Source of the DNA: an uncultured Clostridia bacterium
GTDB lineage: Bacteria > Bacillota > Clostridia > Oscillospirales > Acutalibacteraceae
DNA length: 6,448 bases
Assembly (NCBI GenBank): GCA_945868935.1
Contig: CAMBNE010000063.1
Span: 1 to 6,448 of the forward strand
Direction: 5' to 3'
In this document: piece after piece, positions 1 to 4,865 of the stretch
How the letters are laid out: every line of letters begins with the position of its first letter
How positions within the stretch are numbered: the first letter of the stretch is position 1
Notes under the pieces: generated by a model
The model's input: the letters and a program-made list of their open reading frames with translations, nothing else
What the model was told of the DNA's origin: nothing
Database searches by the model: none
Made by a program: the position numbers and the translations under genes

Positions 1-250
1 CAGTAACTTCGCAGCTGTCCGTGATTTTTTCTGCTAACAAGCCGAGCTGTTCAAGAAAAGTACACTGTTCATCATCTTTATCGCATTTAAGCGAGTAACA
101 GCCGAGTTCGTCGCAGGTTGCTGTATCGGGCAGGCTGTTCTGCACCGAAATCATACATATTATGCAGACAATTGCAACGGCAACAGACACAACGGCAAAA
201 ATCGCAAAAATTTTTTTGGAATCAGCAACCTTAAAATTTAAAACAAACAA
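1..250 (-). CDS. N-terminal part of a membrane-anchored, Cys-rich protein resembling the DUF4830 group (partial)
   Basis: I read an open frame running leftward from a TTG at 248-250 to the window edge: 83 residues with no stop. The start is chosen because GGAGG (258-262) sits 7 nt upstream and no ATG fits. The protein begins MFVLNFKVADSKK, then has one hydrophobic segment (about residues 14-36), then an acidic extracytoplasmic part containing FLEQLGLLAEKI near residues 65-76. A short MF(V/I)L-F-K start, one membrane segment and an 'xFLxxxGW'-like motif are what I recall of DUF4830 proteins in Firmicutes, so I suggest that family; the usual Trp is Leu here. Five cysteines follow the membrane segment (residues 46, 51, 56, 63, 80), unusual for a secreted domain. 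Function is unknown. The HAD gene ends 68 bp upstream with no terminator between, so it may be co-transcribed or use its own promoter. Confidence 0.7.
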   Translation of the reverse strand, partial: MFVLNFKVADSKKIFAIFAVVSVAVAIVCIICMISVQNSLPDTATCDELGCYSLKCDKDDEQCTFLEQLGLLAEKITDSCEVT

Positions 251-267
251 AGCAAGACCTCCGAACA

Positions 268-291
268 ATACTTATACTATATTATAAGTAT
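268..291. promoter_or_regulatory. 24-bp near-palindrome overlapping a -10 box (candidate operator/promoter)
   Basis: The arms ATACTTATA (268-276) and TATAAGTAT (283-291) are perfect inverted repeats around a 6-bp centre; only one pair of the 24 bp (277/282) fails to match. On the minus strand the right half holds a consensus TATAAT (281-286), about 31 nt upstream of the TTG start of the leftward gene. No good -35 hexamer lies 16-18 bp further upstream, which is what an activator-dependent or weak promoter would show. A dyad over a -10 box suggests binding by a dimeric regulator, but this is inference; an AT-rich palindrome can also arise by chance. Confidence 0.45.
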
Positions 292-318
292 GCCGAAGTA
301 CTTGCTTTAATGATTGTA

Positions 319-981
319 TCAGCCGATTAAGAACGGTAAAAGGTCGGCAGGCGTTTTTGCAAAAAACTTTGCACCCTCGTCCTTCATAGCTTCCTTACTG
401 CCGTAGCCATACTCAACGCCTATGAAGTCAACACCGCACTGTCTTGCACCTCTTGCATCAAAGTAGGTGTCGCCGAGCATAACTGTATTTTCTTTTTCGG
501 AATTAAAATCTCCGCCGAGCGATTTCACGGCATAAGGAATCAAGTCCTTTTTATCCTTGCGGCTGCCGTCAAGAGTTGAGCCGCAGACTGCGTCAAAGCA
601 ATCGGAAACACCGAGAATTTCAACGATTTCCTCCGCAAACTTTTCGTACTTTGAGGAACAGACTGCAATCTTTGAACCGTTCTCCTTAAGCTTAACAAGA
701 ACGTCTTTTATGCCGTCGTAAAGCTTATTGAAATACTTTCCTTTTTCATCGTAAAAACTGCGGTAAAGCTCAATGCCTTTTCGACAGTCCTCCTCCGAAA
801 AATGACATACATTTCTGAATGTATCAATCAGCGGCGGTCCTATATATAGTGTATAGTCGTCAAGGTCGGGAAGCGGTTTGCCGAGTTCTGTTATTGCGTG
901 TTCAAGCGATTTTCTGATTCCTCCTGCACTCTCGCTGATTGTGCCGTCGAGGTCAAAAAGAATATATTTATACTTATTCAT
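319..981 (-). CDS. HAD-superfamily phosphatase, phosphoglycolate phosphatase/PpaX-like (220 aa)
   Basis: A cytoplasmic HAD hydrolase of subfamily I with all four motifs visible. Motif I is DLDGT, with nucleophile D10 and acid/base D12. Motif II is the Ser in IAVCSSK (S109). The motif III lysine lies within K142-K145. Motif IV is GDTYFD (D171, D175), the Mg2+ ligands. The helical C1 cap occupies roughly residues 16-85 and carries YIGPPL (47-51), typical of the Gph/PpaX-type group (COG0546). Length is normal for the family. The substrate cannot be read from sequence; phosphoglycolate, pyrophosphate, nucleotides or other small phosphate esters are all possible. The ATG overlaps the end of the thioesterase gene by 8 bp (ATGAATAA), and only a weak purine stretch precedes it, so translation is probably coupled to the upstream gene. 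Confidence 0.9.
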   Translation of the reverse strand: MNKYKYILFDLDGTISESAGGIRKSLEHAITELGKPLPDLDDYTLYIGPPLIDTFRNVCHFSEEDCRKGIELYRSFYDEKGKYFNKLYDGIKDVLVKLKENGSKIAVCSSKYEKFAEEIVEILGVSDCFDAVCGSTLDGSRKDKKDLIPYAVKSLGGDFNSEKENTVMLGDTYFDARGARQCGVDFIGVEYGYGSKEAMKDEGAKFFAKTPADLLPFLIG

Positions 982-1360
982 CGAATTTACCGTCCGCCTT
1001 TGCCTGAAATTTTTCAGCTTTTACGCTTACTCTTGTGTGCGTGCCCTTGGCAATCAAGCCTTTTTTATCATATGCCTCAACGTCAAAATAAAACATTCTG
1101 CCGTCAACTTTTGTGAGAATTGCTTTTGCCGTCACCTCTGCCGCAATCGGAGTAGGGCTTGTGTGCTCAATTGAAATCATAGTGCCGACTGTTGTAAGCT
1201 CCTCGTCACCAAGCTCATTCTGCGCAAGCTCTGCGGCGGCATTTTCCATAAGAGCCACGACCGCAGGAGTTGCAAGCACCATAAGACTTCCGCTGCCCAT
1301 TGCACAGGCGAGATTTTCTTCTTCAACCTTTATCGTCTTTGAAATTGTTTTTTCAGCCAT
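974..1360 (-). CDS. Hotdog-fold acyl-CoA thioesterase, FlK-like (128 aa)
   Basis: A small single-domain protein of the fluoroacetyl-CoA-thioesterase-like group (COG5496), predicted to hydrolyse short acyl-CoA thioesters in the cytoplasm. The FlK catalytic triad has matching candidates: T31 in LATPAVV, E39 in LMENAA and H66 in SIEHTSPTP. The T-to-E spacing of 8 equals that of FlK (T42, E50), and E-to-H is 27 against 26. The downstream stretch GRMFYFDVEAYDKKGLIAKG is the usual hotdog strand pair. Length is normal. AGGAAAGG lies about 8 nt upstream of the ATG. Members in gut Clostridia are common and rarely act on fluoroacetate; the natural substrate is unknown. It is the first gene of an operon with the HAD phosphatase, which hints at clearing unwanted thioesters and phosphate esters, but this is only inference. 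Confidence 0.88.
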   Translation of the reverse strand: MAEKTISKTIKVEEENLACAMGSGSLMVLATPAVVALMENAAAELAQNELGDEELTTVGTMISIEHTSPTPIAAEVTAKAILTKVDGRMFYFDVEAYDKKGLIAKGTHTRVSVKAEKFQAKADGKFDE

Positions 1361-1377
1361 AATTATCGCCTTTCCTG

Positions 1378-1406
1378 TTGTTTAAACAAATAAAATGTGA
1401 TATAAT
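1378..1406 (+). promoter_or_regulatory. Candidate extended -10 promoter of ychF
   Basis: TTGTTT (1378-1383), a 17-bp spacer ending in TGA, and a perfect TATAAT (1401-1406) form an extended -10 promoter with a predicted start near 1413 and an 80-nt leader. A second perfect TATAAT lies at 1438-1443, with only a poor -35 (TCGTTA, 1416-1421), and would give a leader of about 43 nt. Which one is used cannot be decided from sequence. Confidence 0.45.
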
Positions 1407-1428
1407 TAGATTTAATCGTTATGTTATC

Positions 1429-1457
1429 ATAATACAATATAATTGAAAAATAGGCAA
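1429..1457 (-). promoter_or_regulatory. Candidate promoter of the thioesterase-HAD operon
   Basis: On the minus strand TTGCCT (1452-1457; 4 of 6 matches to the -35 consensus) is followed after 17 bp by TATTAT (1429-1434). Transcription would start near 1422, giving a leader of about 60 nt to the ATG at 1360. It overlaps the ychF promoter candidates on the other strand. Confidence 0.45.
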
Positions 1458-1492
1458 GTCATTGCGAAAAATTAATTTTAGGAGAGTTTAAA

Positions 1493-2587
1493 ATGAAATT
1501 AGGTATAGTAGGTCTGCCTAACGTAGGCAAAAGCACACTCTTTAACGCAATCACAAACGCAGGAGCACAGAGCGCAAACTATCCGTTCTGCACAATTGAG
1601 CCGAACGTTGGCGTTGTCGCAGTTCCTGACAAGCGTCTTGACGTTCTCGCCGAAATGTACGACCCCGACAAATACACTCCTGCATCAATCGAATTTGTCG
1701 ACATTGCAGGTCTTGTTAAGGGTGCGTCAAAGGGTGAAGGACTTGGCAACAAGTTCCTTTCAAACATTCGTGAGTGCGACGCTATTGTTCACGTTGTGCG
1801 CTGTTTTGAAAACGACGATATTATCCACGTTGAGGGCAGTATTGACCCAAAAAGGGATATCGAAACTATCAATCTTGAGCTGATTCTCTCGGACGTAGAG
1901 ATGATGGAGCGCAGAATTGACAAAACCAAAAAGATGCTCAAGGGCGATAAGAAGTACCAGAAGGACATTGACTTTTATGAAAGAGTTTTAGCCGCTCTCG
2001 AAGAAGGCAAGCCTGCAAGAAGCGTTGAATGTGACGACGACGAAAAGGCTCTGCTGTCAGACGTTGCTCTGCTCACAAACAAGCCCGTTATCTATGCGGC
2101 TAATATGAGCGACGAGGACTTTGCAAACGGAATCGACAGCAACGCAGGCTACAAGGCTGTTCAGCAGATTGCCTCAGAGGAACACGCAGGCGTTCTGCCG
2201 ATTTGTGCACAGATTGAGGAAGAAATCGTTGAAATGGACAAGGAAGAAAAGCAGATGTTCCTTGCGGATATGGGACTTGAGGAAAGCGGTCTTGACAGAC
2301 TTATCAAGGAGTGCTATGCGCTTCTCGGTCTTATCTCCTACCTCACCGCAGGCAAGCAGGAGGTCAGAGCGTGGACAATCAAGAACGGCACAAAGGCACC
2401 TCAGGCGGCAGGAAAAATCCACTCCGACTTTGAAAGAGGATTTATCAGAGCAGAGGTTATCGCATATGATGATTTGATTGCGTGCGGTAGTATGACCGCC
2501 GCAAAGGAAAAGGGCCTTGTCCGCAGCGAGGGCAAGGAATACGTTATGAAAGACGGCGACGTTGTTCTGTTCAGGTTTAATGTTTAA
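1493..2587 (+). CDS. ychF: Ribosome-binding ATPase YchF (Obg family, 364 aa)
   Basis: A complete YchF/OLA1-type P-loop NTPase. It has G1 GLPNVGKST (residues 7-15), G3 [14 protein letters not shown] (70-83), a helical coiled-coil insert (about 125-175), a G4-position motif NMSDED (204-209) and a C-terminal TGS domain (about 280-363, beginning [14 protein letters not shown]). L74 replaces the catalytic Gln of classical GTPases, as expected in this HAS-type group, and the altered G4 explains the family's preference for ATP over GTP. Known family members bind ribosomes and influence translation and stress responses. Length is typical. GGAGAG (1481-1486) lies 6 nt before the ATG. The gene is monocistronic: divergent from the thioesterase operon and closed by a terminator 22 bp after its stop. 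Its GC content is visibly higher than that of the lipoprotein genes beyond. Confidence 0.97.
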   Translation: MKLGIVGLPNVGKSTLFNAITNAGAQSANYPFCTIEPNVGVVAVPDKRLDVLAEMYDPDKYTPASIEFVDIAGLVKGASKGEGLGNKFLSNIRECDAIVHVVRCFENDDIIHVEGSIDPKRDIETINLELILSDVEMMERRIDKTKKMLKGDKKYQKDIDFYERVLAALEEGKPARSVECDDDEKALLSDVALLTNKPVIYAANMSDEDFANGIDSNAGYKAVQQIASEEHAGVLPICAQIEEEIVEMDKEEKQMFLADMGLEESGLDRLIKECYALLGLISYLTAGKQEVRAWTIKNGTKAPQAAGKIHSDFERGFIRAEVIAYDDLIACGSMTAAKEKGLVRSEGKEYVMKDGDVVLFRFNV

Positions 2588-2609
2588 ATTTCTTCATATT
2601 ATAAATATA

Positions 2610-2648
2610 AACGCTTCACGAACTGTAACAGTTTATGAAGCGTTTTTT
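2610..2648 (+). terminator. Rho-independent terminator of ychF
   Basis: Outer stem AACGCTTCA (2610-2618) pairs with TGAAGCGTT (2636-2644). An inner stem AACTG/CAGTT (2621-2625/2629-2633) sits above a 2x2 internal loop. The hairpin runs into six T (2643-2648). Read on the minus strand the same hairpin is followed by an AT-rich, T-rich tail, so it may also stop the convergent lipoprotein operon. The 75 bp from 2649 to the lipoprotein stop hold nothing I recognise. Confidence 0.9.
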
Positions 2649-2723
2649 AATTTATAAAATTTGTAATCATTTGGCAGCCGTAATTTGATTAATATACTCT
2701 TGAATATAAATATTGGCTTTCTA

Positions 2724-3662
2724 CTAAATCACTTCATCAGAATACAGTACTTTACCGCTTTTATCAACGGTAATATCATACTCTGTATTATTATTGTTTT
2801 TAATTCTAAAAGTACACTGACCATCTTCAAAAATAAAGCGTTGATAATCATTGGAAACCTCGTATTCCGATAAATCAATTGCAAGACTACCATCCAAATT
2901 ATAAAATTTTAATTTACCACCAAAAGTTATTATGGCAAATAAGTCTTCTGAAACAGGATAAACATTATCATATTTTTCATTATTATCAACCTTATACTCA
3001 CCTGATAACTCCATGCTTTTCGTATCCAATATATGATATGTTATAAAACTTTCATATTTGGCAGAACGAATAAAAATCTTTTCTTCATTAGGCACAACTG
3101 ACTCTTCTGTATACCGAGCTCCTACGTATGTATATTCTTTCCAACCTATATTGGAGTAATATGTTCCTTTGTTCTCAAAATATTTTTTAGTATTAACATT
3201 GTAATATACTTCTGTCAGTCCTTTTTGATGACTTACATATCTGAAACATTCCTTTCCAATAAATTTTATGTCATCTATAGCGTCAGAAAGACCGCCTCCG
3301 TTTATAAACTCTCCATTATCTTTAAGAAACGGAATATCAGATGTAGGTTTAATTAACCACTCATCATTTTTTATAACACCTATCTCAACTTTGACGCCTT
3401 GATAATCTTCTTTTTCATTACCAACCATCATATAATAATTTCCCTCGTCATCACTTCCGCTTGCTAAAACAATCTGATATTCTTCACTTATATCATAGAT
3501 TGTTGTCGGTACATCTGTAGTTTCTTCTTTAGTAGTACTTTCGACTATATATGTACTGATTTCTATGTCAGAAGTGGTTGATTGAACATCATTATTCCTC
3601 GAATCACTGCAACCTACAAGCATTATTATTGGCAACAGTATTATTGTTATTAGTTTCTTCAT
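2724..3662 (-). CDS. Predicted surface lipoprotein of unknown function, beta-rich (312 aa)
   Basis: A type II signal peptide is clear: MKK, a hydrophobic core and lipobox LVGC with lipidation Cys at residue 18. A Ser/Thr-rich linker follows (about 19-58), then a domain with many Tyr/Phe/Trp and alternating hydrophobic residues, suggesting a beta-rich extracellular fold. Near the C terminus, KFYNLDGSLAIDLSEY (about 254-269) looks like a blade of a WG-repeat or other beta-propeller protein, and the ending TVDKSGKVLYSDEVI is similar; this fold guess is weak. I do not recognise the family. GAGGAG sits 6 nt before the ATG. It is the second gene of a two-gene operon, 26 nt after the other lipoprotein. 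Base composition is strongly AT-rich (15 of 60 GC at 2941-3000), unlike ychF and the permeases. Confidence 0.85.
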   Translation of the reverse strand: MKKLITIILLPIIMLVGCSDSRNNDVQSTTSDIEISTYIVESTTKEETTDVPTTIYDISEEYQIVLASGSDDEGNYYMMVGNEKEDYQGVKVEIGVIKNDEWLIKPTSDIPFLKDNGEFINGGGLSDAIDDIKFIGKECFRYVSHQKGLTEVYYNVNTKKYFENKGTYYSNIGWKEYTYVGARYTEESVVPNEEKIFIRSAKYESFITYHILDTKSMELSGEYKVDNNEKYDNVYPVSEDLFAIITFGGKLKFYNLDGSLAIDLSEYEVSNDYQRFIFEDGQCTFRIKNNNNTEYDITVDKSGKVLYSDEVI

Positions 3663-3688
3663 AATAATCTCCTCAAAAGCAACGTGAT

Positions 3689-4468
3689 TTATGTAGATAT
3701 AAAAATCTCAGTAAGAGTTGTTTTATCTGTTTTGGAATCGTAATTAAAATGTACATACGTATAAATCTCATATTCTGAAGAAACATAGCCCAATGTTATA
3801 GAGCAATTCTCCCCATTTTCATCACATTCAACACCAATTGAATGCGTCGGTGAGCCAAATAAACTTAAGATAGAATAAAAATTTGAATCTTTAGTTGCAC
3901 CGTAAAAATCAAAATCAAGATACTTTTCATCTGTCGACAAATCAATATTTCTTATAACAGCAGAATATACATCGGTTTCATCATCACTTACAAACACATT
4001 AATTTTTTTACCACCTTTTTCTAAAAGAACAGGAATCCTGTAAAAGTCTTCACCATTACCTCCAACCTTTTTGACAGTGTATCCGTTTGCAACAAGATTA
4101 TTGATTGTAGTTTCAAAAAGCTGAACGATAGTACCGTCTTCAAGTTGAATAATATTACCCATTCCTGAATCAGCATTATCAAAATTATTAAAACTATATG
4201 TTTTTTTATATGCTAAATTATTACTTTCATCTAAAGTAAATTCTGATAGATCTACTGCTGATTCAATATAGTTTACCATTTTTTTGATATTATCTTCAGG
4301 ATCAACATCATTCTCTACTTGTTGTACTGTAGTATCAATAACGGTGTCAGAGTTTTCAACAGAGGAAACAGTGCTTTCTGTATTACTGTTATCTTTATTA
4401 CAACCCACTACAGACAAACACATAAGTGTAGCTAACATAAGCGAACATAGTTTTTTAATCTTTTTCAT
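3689..4468 (-). CDS. Predicted surface lipoprotein of unknown function (259 aa)
   Basis: Signal peptide MKKIKKLCSLMLATL with lipobox SVVGC (lipidation Cys23) is followed by a low-complexity Asn/Ser/Thr/Val linker (about 24-55) and a soluble domain. The domain starts with a helix-like stretch (NIKKMVNYIESAVDL). Near the C terminus it has SLFGSPTHSIGVECDENGEN and an aromatic beta segment. The 'FGxPT' turn plus strands recalls BLIP/PepSY-like envelope modules, but I would not assign it. Two cysteines around residues 214 and 221 could form a disulfide. It shares no obvious sequence with the next lipoprotein beyond the export signal. AAAGGAG lies 8 nt before the ATG. It is first in the operon, behind a near-consensus promoter and operators shared with the divergent XRE gene. 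It is AT-rich relative to the flanking genes. Confidence 0.85.
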   Translation of the reverse strand: MKKIKKLCSLMLATLMCLSVVGCNKDNSNTESTVSSVENSDTVIDTTVQQVENDVDPEDNIKKMVNYIESAVDLSEFTLDESNNLAYKKTYSFNNFDNADSGMGNIIQLEDGTIVQLFETTINNLVANGYTVKKVGGNGEDFYRIPVLLEKGGKKINVFVSDDETDVYSAVIRNIDLSTDEKYLDFDFYGATKDSNFYSILSLFGSPTHSIGVECDENGENCSITLGYVSSEYEIYTYVHFNYDSKTDKTTLTEIFIST

Positions 4469-4495
4469 AAAACATTCTCCTTTGTTAATAAAAAT

Positions 4496-4513
4496 TATTT
4501 ATCCGGATAAATA
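4496..4513. promoter_or_regulatory. Perfect 18-bp palindrome over the lipoprotein operon start site
   Basis: TATTTATCC (4496-4504) is followed directly by its exact reverse complement (4505-4513), with no spacer. It lies just downstream of the predicted minus-strand -10 box (4515-4520) and covers the expected transcription start near 4508. Its core differs from the TAGGAC dyads next to it, so a different regulator or a 5'-end RNA hairpin is possible. Confidence 0.55.
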
Positions 4514-4514
4514 T

Positions 4515-4543
4515 ATTTTAGGACTATTTGTCCTATTTGTCAA
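4515..4543 (-). promoter_or_regulatory. Strong promoter of the lipoprotein operon
   Basis: On the minus strand a perfect TTGACA (4538-4543) and TAAAAT (4515-4520) are separated by exactly 17 bp. The start would be near 4508, giving a leader of about 40 nt. A 17-bp dyad (4519-4535) lies almost entirely in the spacer, so bound repressor would block RNA polymerase. Confidence 0.8.
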
Positions 4544-4560
4544 TAGGACTATATGTACTA
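4519..4560. repeat. Two 17-bp dyad operators as a 25-bp-period direct repeat
   Basis: Unit 1 (4519-4535) is TAGGAC-TATTT-GTCCTA, with perfect 6-bp arms. Unit 2 (4544-4560) is TAGGAC-TATAT-GTACTA, with 5 of 6 arm positions matching. Similarity continues past each unit (CTATTT). The facing halves of the two units also form an 8-bp inverted repeat, GTCCTATT/AATAGGAC (4530-4537/4542-4549). Such paired dyads next to a small XRE gene are typical operators; binding by this XRE protein is inferred from position. Confidence 0.7.
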
Positions 4561-4569
4561 TTTTATAAT
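4537..4569 (+). promoter_or_regulatory. Candidate promoter of the XRE regulator gene
   Basis: TTGTCA (4537-4542; 5 of 6 matches) overlaps the opposing TTGACA of the lipoprotein promoter. A perfect TATAAT at 4564-4569 is 21 bp away, longer than ideal; TATTTT at 4559-4564 gives a 16-bp spacer. Either start leaves a leader of only about 10-15 nt before the TTG codon at 4586. Operator unit 2 lies in the spacer. Confidence 0.45.
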
Positions 4570-4585
4570 TTATTCGGTGATTATT

Positions 4586-4795
4586 TTGAAACTGAGAATT
4601 AAAGATTTGCGTGAGGACAACGACCTGACACAAAAGGATATTGCAAAAATATTGATGTGTGACCAGTCGCTTTATTCTAAATATGAGCGAGGTGAGCGTG
4701 ACATTCCGCTTGTGCTTTTAATCAAGCTTGCTGACTACTACAACACAAGCCTTGATTATCTTGTCTGCCGCACTAATAACCCGAAAAAATATTAA
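4586..4795 (+). CDS. Small XRE-family helix-turn-helix transcriptional regulator (69 aa)
   Basis: A single HTH_3 (Cro/CI-type) DNA-binding domain with almost nothing else. It reads KLRIKDLREDNDLTQKDIAK, then the recognition-helix region DQSLYSKYERGERDIP (about 26-41) and the closing helix LIKLADYYNTSLDYLVCR. The LTQKDIA helix and SxYERGxRxIP turn are diagnostic. I choose TTG at 4586 because GGTGA (4576-4580) lies 5 nt upstream and MKLRIKDLRE is the usual family start. The in-frame ATG at 4553 would add 11 hydrophobic residues and lies between the promoter boxes. With no effector domain, it probably works as a simple repressor dimer on the 17-bp dyads upstream, controlling itself and the divergent lipoprotein operon (inference). 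Cys61 sits where relatives I recall often have Gly. GC is closer to the chromosomal genes than to the lipoproteins. Confidence 0.9.
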   Translation: MKLRIKDLREDNDLTQKDIAKILMCDQSLYSKYERGERDIPLVLLIKLADYYNTSLDYLVCRTNNPKKY

Positions 4796-4813
4796 CTGAT
4801 AAAATCCATAACC

Positions 4814-4856
4814 AAACAAAAAAGCTCTCGATTCACAAAATCGGGAGCTTTTGTTA
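4814..4856. terminator. Bidirectional rho-independent terminator between the XRE gene and the permease operon
   Basis: A 14-bp stem pairs 4820-4833 (AAAAGCTCTCGATT) with 4839-4852 (AATCGGGAGCTTTT), with one G-T pair and a 5-nt loop. On the plus strand it ends in TTTTGTTATTTA and serves the XRE gene (stop at 4795). On the minus strand it runs into six T (A at 4818-4823) and serves the permease operon, whose last stop is at 4866. Confidence 0.9.
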
Positions 4857-4865
4857 TTTAATATT

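Noticed and set aside
268..291. Palindrome as the terminator of the HAD gene
   Set aside because: The stem is entirely A/T apart from one pair per arm and no T run follows on the minus strand, so a promoter/operator reading fits better.
878..1385. Plus-strand reading frames opposite the thioesterase and HAD genes
   Set aside because: They are antisense shadows of well-supported minus-strand enzymes, with no ribosome binding site or recognisable domain.
2649..2723. Possible small gene or RNA between the ychF terminator and the lipoprotein stop
   Set aside because: Only 75 AT-rich bases with no ribosome binding site, promoter pair or stable hairpin that I can see.
4519..4560. TAGGAC repeats as a CRISPR array or attachment site
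   Set aside because: Only two short units, themselves dyads, with 8 bp between them; no cas genes, integrase or second copy in the window.
4284..4568. Plus-strand reading frame across the lipoprotein start and the XRE promoter
   Set aside because: It runs antisense through a signal peptide and the operator array and has low-complexity sequence.
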